Numbered from the stretch's first letter, positions 18,475 to 27,939 are shown. The stretch: 64,000 nucleotides of DNA from Lysinibacillus sphaericus OT4b.31 (GCF_000392615.1 NZ_KB933398.1:1481391-1545390); one strand, 5' to 3'. A program made the numbers and translations. The notes: a model not told the origin generated them from the letters alone.

Positions 18475-18516
18475 TTAGGGAAATTTATCCTACCTAAAAT
18501 TGGTCGAAATTTTTCT

Positions 18517-18544
18517 GCATATTCTTGATTCTGTCGGACAAACT
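18517..18544 (+). promoter_or_regulatory. Candidate SigF/SigG promoter for sigG
   Basis: GCATA (18517-18521) and GGACAAACT (18536-18544), 14 bp apart, resemble the forespore sigma-F/G consensus (GYWTA, then GGNRANANTW after about 15 bp). sigG is known to be transcribed first by sigma-F and then by itself. Spacing is 1 bp short, so the assignment is tentative. Confidence 0.5.
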
Positions 18545-18588
18545 GATGTAACGGTTTAGTCAGAGAATAACATCCGGAGGAATCGAAT

Positions 18589-19362
18589 ATGCGAACAAAA
18601 GTAGATCTTTGCGGCTTAGATACATCGACTTTGCCAATTTTAAAGCACGAGGAAATGAAGGAACTCTTCATCCGTTTACAAGCAGGAGAAACAGAGATTC
18701 GTGAAGAGCTTGTAATGTGCAATTTAAGGTTAGTGCTCAGTATTGTCGGGCGATTTGCCTATAGGGGTGAACAGGCAGATGATTTATTTCAGGTAGGCTG
18801 TATTGGCCTCATGAAAGCCATTGATCATTTTGATTTAAAGCATAATGTACGATTTTCAACATATGCTGTACCAATGATCATTGGAGAAATTCGTCGCCAT
18901 CTGCGTGATCATCATGCACTACGTGTTTCTCGCTCACTAAGAGATATTGCGTACAAGGCGATGCAGGCAAAAGAGCAATGGATAACCGATAATTTGCGAG
19001 AACCAACGATTGAAGAAATTGCTGAAATGATTGACATGAAAAAGGAAGATGTTTTATTTGCTTTAGATGCCATTCAAGACCCAGTTTCATTACAAGAGCC
19101 AATTTATTCAGACGGTGGAGACGCTGTTTATATGATGGACCAATTACGTGATGATGATGTATCGGAAGATCAATGGGTTGCCTACGTGTCGGTGAAAGAA
19201 AGCTTGCAAAAGTTAGATGAACGTCAGCAAATGATTGTAGCAAAGCGTTTTTATTTTGGTGAGACACAAACTGAAATTGCAAAGGAACTGGGGATTTCTC
19301 AAGCGCAAATTTCACGTCTAGAAAAAAATGCAATAGAAACGATGCAGAAAGATTATAAGTAA
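18589..19362 (+). CDS. sigG: RNA polymerase sigma-G factor, late forespore
   Basis: Sigma-G directs late forespore genes such as small acid-soluble spore proteins. The 257-residue protein has the N-terminal signature VDLCGLDTSTLP, region 2 (DDLFQVGCIGLMKAIDHFDL, RFSTYAVPMIIGEIRRHLRD), region 3 (RVSRSLRDIAYKAMQ) and region 4 (ISQAQISRLEKNAIETMQK). Length is normal. It sits 114 bp after sigE with its own candidate forespore promoter and an ATCCGGAGGAAT ribosome site. A terminator follows at 19369-19397, separating it from ylmC. Confidence 0.97.
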   Translation: MRTKVDLCGLDTSTLPILKHEEMKELFIRLQAGETEIREELVMCNLRLVLSIVGRFAYRGEQADDLFQVGCIGLMKAIDHFDLKHNVRFSTYAVPMIIGEIRRHLRDHHALRVSRSLRDIAYKAMQAKEQWITDNLREPTIEEIAEMIDMKKEDVLFALDAIQDPVSLQEPIYSDGGDAVYMMDQLRDDDVSEDQWVAYVSVKESLQKLDERQQMIVAKRFYFGETQTEIAKELGISQAQISRLEKNAIETMQKDYK

Positions 19363-19368
19363 GTAGAC

Positions 19369-19402
19369 AATGCGCACCCGAGATTTCGGTGCGCATTTTA
19401 TC
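19369..19402 (+). terminator. Terminator after sigG
   Basis: A 10-bp perfect stem AATGCGCACC / GGTGCGCATT (19369-19378, 19388-19397) with a 9-nt loop is followed by a TTTTATCTT tract, 7 bp after the sigG stop. Confidence 0.88.
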
Positions 19403-19496
19403 TTCATTTAGTTAGAAAAACGCTTACTGAGCGACAGTCAAAGTGATAGCAACGGGTACATTTATTGATGGTTCAATTGATTTAGGAGGGGTACAG

Positions 19497-19733
19497 ATGC
19501 GTTTCTCAAATTTACAGCAAAAAGAAGTTATAGAAGCAGGTAATGGACGTTTTTTAGGGTTTGTTGTAGATGCAGAGGTTTCAAAGGAAACAGGCTATGT
19601 AACTGCTTTTATGATAGCAGAGCCTCGTAAGTATCTTGGGTTTTTTAGGGGAGAAGATTCAGTTAGAAAAGTTTATATGAAAGATGTGCTTGTTGTGGGA
19701 AAGGATGTCATCCTTGTGAAGGCACTATCATAA
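19497..19733 (+). CDS. ylmC: PRC-barrel sporulation-associated protein YlmC/YmxH
   Basis: A 78-residue PRC-barrel protein of the YlmC/YmxH family; members are conserved in spore formers but the biochemical role is not established. The core reads MRFSNLQQKEVIEAGNGRFL, then GFVVDAEVSKETGYVTAF, KYLGFFRGEDSVRKVY and the terminal KDVILVKAL, all aligning with the family. An upstream in-frame start at 19443 is rejected: ATG 19497 has the strong TTAGGAGGGG site 6 bp away and gives the family length. Its place after sigG matches B. subtilis. Confidence 0.9.
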   Translation: MRFSNLQQKEVIEAGNGRFLGFVVDAEVSKETGYVTAFMIAEPRKYLGFFRGEDSVRKVYMKDVLVVGKDVILVKALS

Positions 19734-19841
19734 AACGAATGTTTGTGCTGCTAGTTCATATAAATAGCCAATCTGCGACTATTTTTACCTCAGTTGCGTA
19801 CGAACAGCACAAATGTACTTTACTAATAGGTCAGGCTATTT
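19734..19841 (+). other. Gap after ylmC where ylmD is expected
   Basis: B. subtilis has ylmD (a laccase-fold multicopper/purine nucleoside phosphorylase-type protein) between ylmC and ylmE. Here the gap is only 171 bases in total. No ylmD remnant is readable. A loose inverted relation between gtttgtgctg and aacagcacaaa (19743-19752, 19802-19812) could form a stem that acts as a terminator. Confidence 0.5.
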
Positions 19842-19870
19842 ATTGATAAATAAAGCGTTGCTTGTTACAA
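19842..19870 (+). promoter_or_regulatory. Sigma-A promoter for ylmE-sepF-ylmG
   Basis: TTGATA (19842-19847) and TACAAT (19865-19870) with a 17-bp spacer lie 34 bp before the ylmE start. Confidence 0.7.
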
Positions 19871-19904
19871 TAAAAGAAACTAATGTTGCAAAGTTGGGAA
19901 AAAA

Positions 19905-20609
19905 GTGACGAAAATCTTAACAAATTTATACAAAATTACTGAACAAATACAAGCAGCACAAAAAAGTGCAAATCGTGAACACGATAATGTTCAAATTATA
20001 GCGGTGACTAAAGAGGTTTCTGTAGCAAGAACGCAAGAAGCGATTGAAGCGGGGCTAATGCATGTAGGAGAAAATCGCCCTGAAGGTTTAAAACTTAAAA
20101 TTGAAGCGATTCAAGCTGATGTACATTGGCATTATATTGGTTCACTTCAAACACGTAAAGTGAAACAAATCATTAATGATATTGATTACTTACATTCATT
20201 GGATCGATTGAGCTTAGCTGAAGAAATTGAAAAAAGAGCAAACAAGCCTGTAAAATGCTTTGTACAAGTTAATGTATCAGGTGAAGAATCTAAGCATGGT
20301 TTAACAGCCGAAGAGACTATAACTTTTATCGAATCTTTACAAAACTTTACGAAAATTCAAGTTGTTGGTTTGATGACAATGGCACCAAATACAGAGGACG
20401 AAACAATGATTCGCTCTGTTTTTAAGCAATTAAAACAATGTCAACAGCAAATAGCCGAGCGAGGATTCGCACACGCACCTTGTACCGAGTTATCAATGGG
20501 CATGTCTAATGACTTTGAAATAGCGGTAGAGGAAGGAGCTACATTCGTTCGAGTCGGAACGGCTCTTGTTGGAAATGAAAGAGGGGAACAGGATGAGCAT
20601 GAAAAATAA
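19905..20609 (+). CDS. ylmE: YggS/YlmE-family pyridoxal phosphate homeostasis protein
   Basis: This family binds PLP on a single alanine-racemase-like barrel and buffers PLP and amino-acid pools. The 234-residue product has the PLP lysine in IIAVTKEVS, then [38 protein letters not shown] and the C-terminal [29 protein letters not shown] split here into its two motifs. The start is GTG 19905 with only a weak purine-rich ribosome site (GTTGGGAAAAAA). It overlaps sepF by 17 bp, fitting the conserved ylmE-sepF linkage in Firmicutes. Confidence 0.94.
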   Translation: MTKILTNLYKITEQIQAAQKSANREHDNVQIIAVTKEVSVARTQEAIEAGLMHVGENRPEGLKLKIEAIQADVHWHYIGSLQTRKVKQIINDIDYLHSLDRLSLAEEIEKRANKPVKCFVQVNVSGEESKHGLTAEETITFIESLQNFTKIQVVGLMTMAPNTEDETMIRSVFKQLKQCQQQIAERGFAHAPCTELSMGMSNDFEIAVEEGATFVRVGTALVGNERGEQDEHEK

Positions 20610-21084
20610 AATCAAAAACTTCTTTTATCTTGAAGAAGAATTAGAAGAAGAAATCACGCAAGCTCCTATTCAACAGCAACAACCCGTGCAACAACAGCCG
20701 ATTCATGCAGCCAACTCTAAAAAGGTCATAAAAGAACGTAAGGCACCGATTCATGAAATTGTACCACAAAGCGCGTCTGCTAATAATATTGTCAGTTTAC
20801 AGGCAGCTATGAATTCTAAAGGAGCAAAAGTGGTATTAGTAGAACCGAGAGTTTATGCAGAGGCCCAGGATATTGCGGAAAACTTAAAAAACAAACGTGC
20901 TACAATTGTCAATCTACAACGTATAGATCGTGAGCAGGGTGTACGAATTATCGATTTTTTAAGTGGCACGGTTTATGCACTTGGCGGTGATATACAACGC
21001 ATCGGTAAAGATATATTCCTATGTACACCAGATAATGTAGAAGTATCTGGCGAAATTTCAAATTTTATTTTAGACGATAATTAA
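20593..21084 (+). CDS. sepF: Cell division protein SepF
   Basis: SepF polymerises into rings, binds the FtsZ C-terminus and anchors it to the membrane. The 163-residue protein starts [16 protein letters not shown], an amphipathic membrane-targeting helix, followed by a Gln-rich linker ([10 protein letters not shown]) and the DUF552 core with [39 protein letters not shown] and [17 protein letters not shown] 20593 is preferred over an upstream in-frame ATG at 20566 because AGAGGGGAACAGG lies directly upstream and homologues start MSMKN. Confidence 0.97.
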   Translation: MSMKNKIKNFFYLEEELEEEITQAPIQQQQPVQQQPIHAANSKKVIKERKAPIHEIVPQSASANNIVSLQAAMNSKGAKVVLVEPRVYAEAQDIAENLKNKRATIVNLQRIDREQGVRIIDFLSGTVYALGGDIQRIGKDIFLCTPDNVEVSGEISNFILDDN

Positions 21085-21104
21085 AAGCGAGGATTGTAGT
21101 TTAT

Positions 21105-21383
21105 ATGACTTTTTATATAATTATGTATTATGTGTCTATAGCATTTAAAGTGTACTCTTTTATGCTAGTTGCATATATTTTAATGTCTTGGATACCCGCT
21201 GCACAAAACTCAGCAATTGGTCGGATGCTTGAAAAAGTATGTGAGCCGTATTTGGGGATTTTCAGAAAGTTCATTCCTCCAATCGGTATGATTGATATTT
21301 CTCCTATTGTGGCAATTTTCCTATTGAATTTTATTCAAAATGGGCTTTTTATTGTGATTCAAAAAATATACTTAATGTTTTAG
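21105..21383 (+). CDS. ylmG: YggT-family membrane protein YlmG
   Basis: A 92-residue integral membrane protein with two hydrophobic segments (YYVSIAFKVYSFMLVAYILM and PIVAIFLLNFIQNGLFIVIQ). The motifs SWIP and EPYLGIFRKFIPP identify the YggT family, which is linked to division and osmotic or ion homeostasis though its mechanism is not settled. It follows sepF by 20 bp as in other Firmicutes and is closed by a terminator at 21388-21412. Confidence 0.92.
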   Translation: MTFYIIMYYVSIAFKVYSFMLVAYILMSWIPAAQNSAIGRMLEKVCEPYLGIFRKFIPPIGMIDISPIVAIFLLNFIQNGLFIVIQKIYLMF

Positions 21384-21387
21384 CTGG

Positions 21388-21416
21388 AAATCCTCACAGT
21401 TGGTGAGGATTTTTTG
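21388..21416 (+). terminator. Terminator after ylmG
   Basis: AAATCCTCAC and GTGAGGATTT (21388-21397, 21403-21412) form a perfect 10-bp stem with a 5-nt loop, followed by a T run, 4 bp after the ylmG stop. Confidence 0.9.
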
Positions 21417-21474
21417 TTTAATAGGGAAATACTAGGTATGGCATCTATGGAAGAAAGTTAGAAGAGGTGGGTAT

Positions 21475-22266
21475 ATGGAGCATTTAATTCAACATTTTAG
21501 GAAGGACGAGCAGCCTTTTATCGAACAGGTAGTGAGTTGGCAACGTGAGGTAGAGGATCGTTATGCTCCAAAACTGACTGATTTTTTAGATCCAAGGCAA
21601 CGATTCATTGTGACATCCATTATTGGGCAGGATGAAGCAGCCCTAAAAACGATGAGTGCGGGCCTTTTTCATGAGGCTGAACGTCAGCGTATGCTAATCT
21701 TTCCATCGTATTTCGAACCGCAATTGGAGGATTTCCAACTAAGCGTGTTTACCATACATTATCCTGCTAAGTTTATACAATTACGTCATCCAGATGTTTT
21801 AGGTGCATTATTGTCTTTAGGTTTAGATCGCGCTAAATTTGGTGATATTCGCGTCAATGAGCAACAGCTTCAATTTGTTGTCGCTGATGAGGTTGCAGAT
21901 TATGTCCGACTCCATTTAACTGGCATTGGCAAAGTCAAAGTGCATGTGGAATCGATTAAAGAGACCGAGTCCCTCATTGAAAATGACGATGAATGGGTGG
22001 AAGAATCCCATACGGTTTCTTCAATGCGTCTAGATGTTATTATTGCAAGTGTGTTAAAGGTTTCGCGCCAAAGGGCACAAGCACTTATTACTGGTAAGAA
22101 AGTAAGGGTAAATTGGACTGAGCGAGAGGCTGTTGCTTTCGAATTACAAGAAGGCGATATTTTGTCCGTAAGAGGAAGCGGTCGTGTGAAAATTGTTATG
22201 ACAGAAGGTCGTACAAAAAAAGATAAAATTCGCTTGCAAATCGGTCGATTGGCCCAAAAAAGCTAA
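21475..22266 (+). CDS. ylmH: S4-domain RNA-binding protein YlmH
   Basis: YlmH is an S4-domain RNA-binding protein; B. subtilis YlmH has been reported to act in ribosome-associated quality control, which is interesting with rqcH at the right end of this window. The 263-residue product has an N-terminal domain with FLDPRQRFIVTSIIGQ, a middle region with LRHPDVLGALLSLGLDRAKFGDI, and a C-terminal S4 domain (MRLDVIIASVLKVSRQRAQA, LITGKKVRVNW, GDILSVRGSGRVKI). ATG 21475 follows AGAAGAGGTGGG. It lies in the conserved sepF-ylmG-ylmH-divIVA string. Confidence 0.94.
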   Translation: MEHLIQHFRKDEQPFIEQVVSWQREVEDRYAPKLTDFLDPRQRFIVTSIIGQDEAALKTMSAGLFHEAERQRMLIFPSYFEPQLEDFQLSVFTIHYPAKFIQLRHPDVLGALLSLGLDRAKFGDIRVNEQQLQFVVADEVADYVRLHLTGIGKVKVHVESIKETESLIENDDEWVEESHTVSSMRLDVIIASVLKVSRQRAQALITGKKVRVNWTEREAVAFELQEGDILSVRGSGRVKIVMTEGRTKKDKIRLQIGRLAQKS

Positions 22267-22316
22267 AAATCAAGTAAATTTCATTAATTTTTACTGCTAA
22301 GTTGTTGGAACAATTG

Positions 22317-22322
22317 TATAAT
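22317..22322 (+). promoter_or_regulatory. Candidate -10 element for divIVA
   Basis: A perfect TATAAT lies 40 bp before the divIVA start in the 95-bp ylmH-divIVA gap. No good -35 is visible at 16-18 bp, so a separate divIVA promoter is likely but not certain. Confidence 0.4.
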
Positions 22323-22361
22323 AGGAAGAACGAATGTACATGTAAAGGAGAGAAGGATTGT

Positions 22362-22886
22362 ATGCCATTATCACCTATTGATATACATAATAAGGAGTTT
22401 ACAAAATCTTTTAGAGGTTATGCAGAAGATGAAGTAAATGAATTTTTGGATCAGATTATTAAAGATTATGAGATTTTATTGCGTGAAAAAAAGGAAGTCG
22501 ACAAGCAGCTAGAAATGGCTGTAGAACAAGCGAGATATTTCAGCTCATTAGAAGAAACATTACAAAAATCAATTGTTGTGGCTCAAGAGGCCGCTGATGA
22601 AGTGCGAAGAAATTCACAAAAAGAAGCAAAGCTAATTGTGAAAGAGGCAGAGAAAAATGCCGATCGCATTATTAATGAGGCTTTAACAAAAGCACGTAAA
22701 GTCACGATTGAAATTGATGAGTTGAAAAAACAATCAAAGGTTTTCAGAAATCGTTTTAAAATGCTTGTAGAAGCCCAGCTTGATTTACTAAATGCTGATG
22801 ATTGGGATCATTTGTTACAATATGATATAGATTTAACGGAAATTCAATCATCTGTTGAAGAAGCGCAGGAATCAGACGAAGTTTAA
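22362..22886 (+). CDS. divIVA: Septum site-determining / polar scaffold protein DivIVA
   Basis: DivIVA senses negative membrane curvature at poles and septa and recruits MinJ, and RacA in sporulation. The 174-residue protein begins MPLSPIDIHNKEFTKSFRGY, the membrane-binding domain with the exposed Phe and basic residues, followed by DEVNEFLDQIIKDYE and a long coiled coil rich in Glu, Lys and Ala. ATG 22362 is used rather than an in-frame start at 22302 because AAAGGAGAGAAGG is just upstream and the N-terminus matches the family exactly. The acidic tail ends EEAQESDEV. Confidence 0.96.
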   Translation: MPLSPIDIHNKEFTKSFRGYAEDEVNEFLDQIIKDYEILLREKKEVDKQLEMAVEQARYFSSLEETLQKSIVVAQEAADEVRRNSQKEAKLIVKEAEKNADRIINEALTKARKVTIEIDELKKQSKVFRNRFKMLVEAQLDLLNADDWDHLLQYDIDLTEIQSSVEEAQESDEV

Positions 22887-22956
22887 GAAATCGACCTCAT
22901 TGAGTGTTTATAACGGTCTGTAGAGTTGACCAACATCTACTTACTATTTGTTTAAC

Positions 22957-22985
22957 TTGACGTTAATGATGGATTTTCATATACT
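22957..22985 (+). promoter_or_regulatory. Sigma-A promoter of ileS
   Basis: TTGACG (22957-22962) and TATACT (22980-22985) are separated by exactly 17 bp, upstream of the T-box leader. Confidence 0.8.
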
Positions 22986-22991
22986 ATGGTA

Positions 22992-23262
22992 ATAGTAATT
23001 ATTTAGAACAGATATGCATACAGGCGAAGATGGAGACAGTATTTGTTAGGCGTAGTGAAGCGATTTGGGGATAGTGGGAGCCCAAACATTCAAATAACAA
23101 AGAACATCACTCCTGAGCTGAATAACTGAACGTTTAGTAAGTTATTTCGGAGCGCACGACGTTAACGTGCTTTCAAGAGGTAGTACTTTTATGTACTGCA
23201 ACTAGGGTGGTACCGCGAGTCAAGCTTCTCGTCCCTTTTTAGGGATTGAGGGGCTTTTTTGT
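22992..23262 (+). promoter_or_regulatory. T-box riboswitch leader (tRNA-Ile) of ileS
   Basis: The invariant T-box sequence AGGGTGGTACCGCG is at 23204-23217, followed by the terminator helix (about 23224-23236 with 23241-23254) and a T run to 23260. Upstream, the Stem I hallmarks GCGAAGATGGAGACAGTA are present, and the likely specifier is ATC (23106-23108), an isoleucine codon followed by A, fitting the downstream ileS. Uncharged tRNA-Ile should stabilise the antiterminator and allow ileS expression. The specifier position is inferred by eye and not folded computationally. Confidence 0.93.
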
Positions 23263-23292
23263 TTGTTTGCAAAAAAAGAGGAGGAATTACAA

Positions 23293-26061
23293 ATGGTTGA
23301 GTATAAAGAAACCTTATTAATGCCGAAAACGAATTTCCCAATGCGCGGAAACTTGCCGGCCAATGAACCGAAGATGCAAGACAAATGGAATGAAATGGAC
23401 ATCAATAAACTGCAAATGGAGCGTACGAAAGATCGCCCAGAGTATGTGTTGCATGATGGCCCTCCTTATGCAAACGGTGATATTCATATCGGCCATGCTT
23501 TAAATAAAGTGCTAAAGGATATGATTACACGCCATCGTTCTATGACTGGCTACCATGTTAACTACATTCCTGGTTGGGATACACATGGTTTACCTATCGA
23601 GCAAGCGTTAACAAACAAAGGTGTAAAGCGTAAAGAAATGTCGGTTGCAGATTTCCGTAAATTATGTGAAGAATATGCTTATGAACAAATCGACAACCAA
23701 CGTGTACAATTCCGTCGTTTAGGTGTTCGTGGTGACTGGGAAAATCCTTATATCACATTAAAGCCAACTTTTGAAGCTCGTCAAATTGAAGTATTCGGTA
23801 AGATGGCGGAAAAAGGCTATATTTACAAAGGCTTAAAGCCAGTATATTGGTCACCCTCTTCTGAATCAGCACTAGCAGAAGCAGAAATCGAATATAAAGA
23901 TGTAAAATCAGCATCTATTTATGTAAGCTTTGCCATTAAAGATGCAAAAGGTGTTGTACCAACAGATGCGAAATTTATCATCTGGACAACGACACCTTGG
24001 ACAATTCCAGCGAACTTAGGAATTTCTTTAAACCCAGAATTTATCTATGTAGTTGTAGCAGTAGCAGATAAAAAATTCATCATTGCCAAAGAATTATTGG
24101 AAACAATCGCAAAAGAGCTTGAGTGGGCAACTTATGAAGTTCTACAGGAAGTAAAAGGAGAAGCGCTAGACCGCCTTGTCGCACAACATCCATTCTATGA
24201 TCGCGAGTCACTTGTCATGGTTGGTGAGCATGTAACAGCTGAAGCTGGTACTGGTTGTGTTCATACAGCTACTGGACACGGGGAAGACGACTATAATATT
24301 GGTAAATTATATGGCTTACCAATCCTTAGTCCTGTTGATAATCGTGGATGTTATACAGAAGAAGCTCCAGGCTTTGAAGGTGTCTTCTATAATGATGCGA
24401 ATAAAATGGTGACAGAGCGATTAGCAGAAGTCGGCGCATTAGAAAAATTAGACTTCTTTACGCACTCTTATCCACACGATTGGCGTACAAAAAAACCAGT
24501 TATTTACCGTGCGACACCACAATGGTTTGCGTCAATTGATGCTTTCCGCGATGAGTTACTGGCAGCTGTTAAATCAACAACATTTACACCAACTTGGGGC
24601 GAAACACGTCTTTATAACATGATTCGTGACCGTGGGGACTGGGTTATTTCTCGTCAACGTGCATGGGGTGTGCCAATTCCAATTTTTTATGCAGAAAATG
24701 GTGAACCAATTATTACACCAGAAACAATTTCACGTATTTCAGCATTGTTCCGTGAGCATGGCTCAAATATTTGGTTCCAAAAGTCGGCAAAAGAATTACT
24801 ACCAGAAGGCTTTACACATCCAGGAAGCCCGAACGGTGAGTTCACAAAAGAAAACGATATTATGGACGTATGGTTTGACTCAGGTTCTTCTCACCAAAGT
24901 GTGCTAGTTGAACGTGGAATGAAATATCCTGCTGATTTGTATTTAGAAGGTTCAGACCAACACCGTGGTTGGTTTAACTCATCATTAATTACATCAGTAG
25001 CAATTAATGGCTACGCACCTTATAAAGGTTTACTAACGCATGGTTTCGTGCTTGATGGTGAAGGGCGTAAAATGAGTAAGTCACTCGGCAATGTCATTAT
25101 TCCGCAAAAGGTAATGGATCAATATGGTGCAGATATTTTACGTTTATGGGTAGCATCTGTTGATTACACGGCCGATGTACGTATTTCAATGGATATGTTA
25201 AAGCAAGTTTCTGAAGTATACCGCAAAATTCGTAATACATTCCGTTTCTTACACGGAAATATTGCCGATTTCAAACCAGAGACTGACCGCGTAGCATATG
25301 CTGATTTACGTGAAATGGACCAATATGTATACATGCGCTTGCAAGACGTCTTAAAAACTGTGCGTGCTGCTTATGATCGCTATGATTTTGCAGCTGTCTA
25401 CCATACAATCAATAACTTTGTCGCTGTTGAATTATCTTCATTCTACTTAGACATCGCAAAAGATGTTGTGTACATTGAAGGGCATGACAATAAAGATCGT
25501 CGTGCAATGCAATCAGTCATTTACGACACATTAATGACATTAGTAAAAGTAATGACACCAATTATTCCACATACAACAGATGAGGTTTGGTCTTACTTAC
25601 ACGAGCAAGGCTTAGTAGATGAAGTATCTGTTCAATTAACAGATTTACCAGAGGTTGATGAGCAAGAAAACTTCGAAAGCTTGCGCATGAAATGGGTATC
25701 AATTATCGATGTACGTGATGATATTCTAAAAGCATTAGAGGAAGCACGAAATGCCAAAACAATCGGTAAATCTCTAGAAGCAAAAGTAACAGTTTATGCA
25801 AAAGAACATGTTTTAACATTATTGAAAGATGCAAATATTGATTTTGCACAACTATCAATCGTATCTGACTTTGAAGTAGCACCATTTGAAGCAGCGCCTG
25901 CTGAAGCATTAGCTCTTGAGCATGCATCCATCGTTGTTGAAAAAGCAACAGGTGAGAAATGTGAGCGTTGTTGGTCAATTTCGCAAACAGTAGGTACGAA
26001 CGAAGCGCATCCAACGGTTTGCGCACGCTGTGCAGAAGTAGTGGAAAAGTATTACGTATAA
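23293..26061 (+). CDS. ileS: Isoleucyl-tRNA synthetase
   Basis: IleS charges tRNA-Ile with isoleucine. The 922-residue class I synthetase has HIGH at 65-68, an editing (CP1) domain with [14 protein letters not shown] and [16 protein letters not shown], the KMSKS loop at 593-597 ([10 protein letters not shown]) and a C-terminal zinc finger with CERC and CARC pairs. ATG 23293 after AGAGGAGGAATT is preferred to an in-frame ATG at 23263, which lies in the T-tract region after the leader terminator. Expression is controlled by the T-box at 22992-23262. It is followed by a bidirectional-looking terminator. Confidence 0.98.
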   Translation: MVEYKETLLMPKTNFPMRGNLPANEPKMQDKWNEMDINKLQMERTKDRPEYVLHDGPPYANGDIHIGHALNKVLKDMITRHRSMTGYHVNYIPGWDTHGLPIEQALTNKGVKRKEMSVADFRKLCEEYAYEQIDNQRVQFRRLGVRGDWENPYITLKPTFEARQIEVFGKMAEKGYIYKGLKPVYWSPSSESALAEAEIEYKDVKSASIYVSFAIKDAKGVVPTDAKFIIWTTTPWTIPANLGISLNPEFIYVVVAVADKKFIIAKELLETIAKELEWATYEVLQEVKGEALDRLVAQHPFYDRESLVMVGEHVTAEAGTGCVHTATGHGEDDYNIGKLYGLPILSPVDNRGCYTEEAPGFEGVFYNDANKMVTERLAEVGALEKLDFFTHSYPHDWRTKKPVIYRATPQWFASIDAFRDELLAAVKSTTFTPTWGETRLYNMIRDRGDWVISRQRAWGVPIPIFYAENGEPIITPETISRISALFREHGSNIWFQKSAKELLPEGFTHPGSPNGEFTKENDIMDVWFDSGSSHQSVLVERGMKYPADLYLEGSDQHRGWFNSSLITSVAINGYAPYKGLLTHGFVLDGEGRKMSKSLGNVIIPQKVMDQYGADILRLWVASVDYTADVRISMDMLKQVSEVYRKIRNTFRFLHGNIADFKPETDRVAYADLREMDQYVYMRLQDVLKTVRAAYDRYDFAAVYHTINNFVAVELSSFYLDIAKDVVYIEGHDNKDRRAMQSVIYDTLMTLVKVMTPIIPHTTDEVWSYLHEQGLVDEVSVQLTDLPEVDEQENFESLRMKWVSIIDVRDDILKALEEARNAKTIGKSLEAKVTVYAKEHVLTLLKDANIDFAQLSIVSDFEVAPFEAAPAEALALEHASIVVEKATGEKCERCWSISQTVGTNEAHPTVCARCAEVVEKYYV

Positions 26062-26148
26062 AAAGCTAAAGTAAATACGACCATCCTTAAAGAGATGAGA
26101 TGCATTCGATCTTAAAGAGTTAGAATTATTCACTTGGATGAATTTAGA

Positions 26149-26190
26149 AATGAGCAGCGCGATGTTAAAATCGGCTGCTCATTTTTTATT
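26149..26190 (+). terminator. Terminator between ileS and the convergent regulator gene
   Basis: AATGAGCAGC and GCTGCTCATT (26149-26158, 26174-26183) pair, with an inner CGAT/ATCG extension, followed by TTTTTATTT. It lies between convergent genes and can serve ileS; the opposite strand has only a short T-rich tail. Confidence 0.88.
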
Positions 26191-27418
26191 TAAATAAAAT
26201 TTCCTTTGTATTGCGGTAGTCGGTTGGTGAAAGTCCAACGTATTTTTTAAAAGTAAGGCTGTAATAATTAGGCGTATTAAAACCAGAGCTTGCGGAAATC
26301 TTTTCAACGGTATAATCGTATTTTCGTAAAAAGGGGAGTGTTTTAATAATACGTGTAAAAGCTACGTAATCTACGAAATTGCGGCCCGTTTCTTTTTTAA
26401 ACAATCTGCTAAAATGGGTGGAACTAAAGTTAATGTATTTAGCAACATCACTTATGACAATCTGTTCATCATAATGCTCCTCTATATATTGGATGGCTTT
26501 TTGAAGCTGTTCATGCTTCGTTAAATCCTCATAAAAACGGATATGAATATTATCAACGGGTGGTTTTCTTCGAGCCTTTCTTGCTTGACTATAGGACTCC
26601 TTGACTTGTAGTGATTGCCGAAATACCCCACCGACCCCCATAAAAAGATGAATACTATAGTCTTTTTTCAAAACCTCGATAACCTCATGCAAACAATGCA
26701 CGCCCTCAGCCCAATGTTTAAAAGAAGTATAGTCATTGGGAATACGCATTAATAGTAATAAGTAACGTTCAAAATTTAAAAAAGACAGAGGAGCCTTATC
26801 AGCAAAATATTGCCGAAACACATTAGAAATCACCGAACTTGCATCATCAGTTACTTGGCTGTGGTCATTAACATCCATGTATCCTTGAATTAAAAAGACA
26901 AGGTTTGGTATACAGTCGGTTGATAAAAATGCAGCAGCTTGTATAATCTCTTGTTCATTATCGATTTCACCACGAATAAGACGTCTCAAAAATGCTTCTC
27001 TAAAAGGAGACGTATGGTCTAGCGAAATTTGCTGTGATAGTTCAAGCATCGTAAGTGTATGTGCCTGCTTCTCTTTAGAGGATGTATAAAGTTTTTTTAC
27101 GGTTCGTAAAAATTTTTGCTTCTGCAATGGTTTTATGAGAAGTGCTTGTAAATTTAATTCAATTGCGATGCCAGTCGAATAGGTTAAGTGTACTGCAACA
27201 ATTGGGACAATAATACTATTAGGATAGTTTCTCCTTAAACGATTGACCTTTACCCAATCAAATAAGCGGTTAATTTCATAGACGAAAATTGCCACTTCGT
27301 TAGTAGCTGGTTCTTCACAAACAACAAACGTATTCGGCAAAAATTCCTCTAACCAACCGATCATGTGCTGTTTTTCAACTAAATTCTCAACGTACCACAC
27401 AACGTTTAAAATGATCAA
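26186..27418 (-). CDS. AraC-type regulator with degenerate receiver-like N-terminus
   Basis: A 410-residue putative transcriptional regulator. The last 100 residues are a clear AraC/XylS double helix-turn-helix (KAIQYIEEHYDEQIVISDVA, FSSTHFSRLFKKETGRNFVD, FNTPNYYSLTFKKYVGLSPTDYR in two parts). The first 110 residues resemble a response-regulator receiver by ending in LLIKPLQKQKFLRTVKKLY (the beta5 Lys-Pro and helix 5), but I cannot find the acidic pair or the phospho-acceptor Asp. The middle is like the linker of YesN-type proteins. The start is TTG 27418, with AGAAGGGAG only about 3 nt upstream, so the start is uncertain. It is divergent from the DUF485/symporter operon, which it may regulate; that is inference. 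Confidence 0.8.
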   Translation of the reverse strand: MIILNVVWYVENLVEKQHMIGWLEEFLPNTFVVCEEPATNEVAIFVYEINRLFDWVKVNRLRRNYPNSIIVPIVAVHLTYSTGIAIELNLQALLIKPLQKQKFLRTVKKLYTSSKEKQAHTLTMLELSQQISLDHTSPFREAFLRRLIRGEIDNEQEIIQAAAFLSTDCIPNLVFLIQGYMDVNDHSQVTDDASSVISNVFRQYFADKAPLSFLNFERYLLLLMRIPNDYTSFKHWAEGVHCLHEVIEVLKKDYSIHLFMGVGGVFRQSLQVKESYSQARKARRKPPVDNIHIRFYEDLTKHEQLQKAIQYIEEHYDEQIVISDVAKYINFSSTHFSRLFKKETGRNFVDYVAFTRIIKTLPFLRKYDYTVEKISASSGFNTPNYYSLTFKKYVGLSPTDYRNTKEILFK

Positions 27419-27609
27419 TAGCTCCCTTCTAATTGCAAAAAATGAAAAAGGAATAATAGAAATATTTTAACTTAATATAGTACTTTTTTGTACTAATACA
27501 GCAATATTTTGTAACTATATTATTTTCTAAATAGAATAGAATAGTTGTAGTAAATAATAATTTGAAATTTCAGATAATTATTTGCGTAAACAAAGAGGGG
27601 GTTAGTAAG
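27419..27609. other. Divergent intergenic region between regulator and symporter operon
   Basis: These 191 AT-rich bases must hold promoters for both directions. ATTTTGTAACTATATTATTT and AAATAGAATAGAATAG contain TATATT and TAGAAT-like -10 elements, but I cannot assign one with confidence. No coding frame is supported. Confidence 0.4.
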
Positions 27610-27939
27610 ATGGCAGGGAGTCATGATTACGATTATGTTGAAGCAGGAACGATCGATGTAAAAGATTTACCACCATTAGATCCAACAACAAATAAAATTA
27701 TGAAAGATGAGTTTAAAACGGGTTTTGGTTTAACCGTGTTGTATTTTATTTTTATTTTTAGTATTCCGGTTATGAACTGGTTTGTTCCTGAATTCGCTTT
27801 TAAGAAAATATGGGGCGGTATGACAGTCACTTGGTTTGTAACAACGGTCGTTATGATGGCAATGGCCTTCGTAATTGCCTATGTGCATACGACATTGTAT
27901 GAAAAACGCTTAAAGAAGTACGAAACGACAAATAAATAG
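27610..27939 (+). CDS. DUF485 membrane protein (YwcB/YjcH family)
   Basis: A 109-residue membrane protein of the DUF485 family, the usual small partner of acetate-type sodium/solute symporters (E. coli YjcH-ActP, B. subtilis YwcB-YwcA). Two membrane segments are visible (TVLYFIFIFSIPVMNWF and VTWFVTTVVMMAMAFVIAYV), with the motif EFKTGFGLTVLYF and a charged tail. ATG 27610 follows AGAGGGGGTTAGT; an open extension to 27562 is unsupported. It is 24 bp before the symporter gene. Its own function is unknown; an accessory role for the transporter is inferred from constant linkage. Confidence 0.88.
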   Translation: MAGSHDYDYVEAGTIDVKDLPPLDPTTNKIMKDEFKTGFGLTVLYFIFIFSIPVMNWFVPEFAFKKIWGGMTVTWFVTTVVMMAMAFVIAYVHTTLYEKRLKKYETTNK

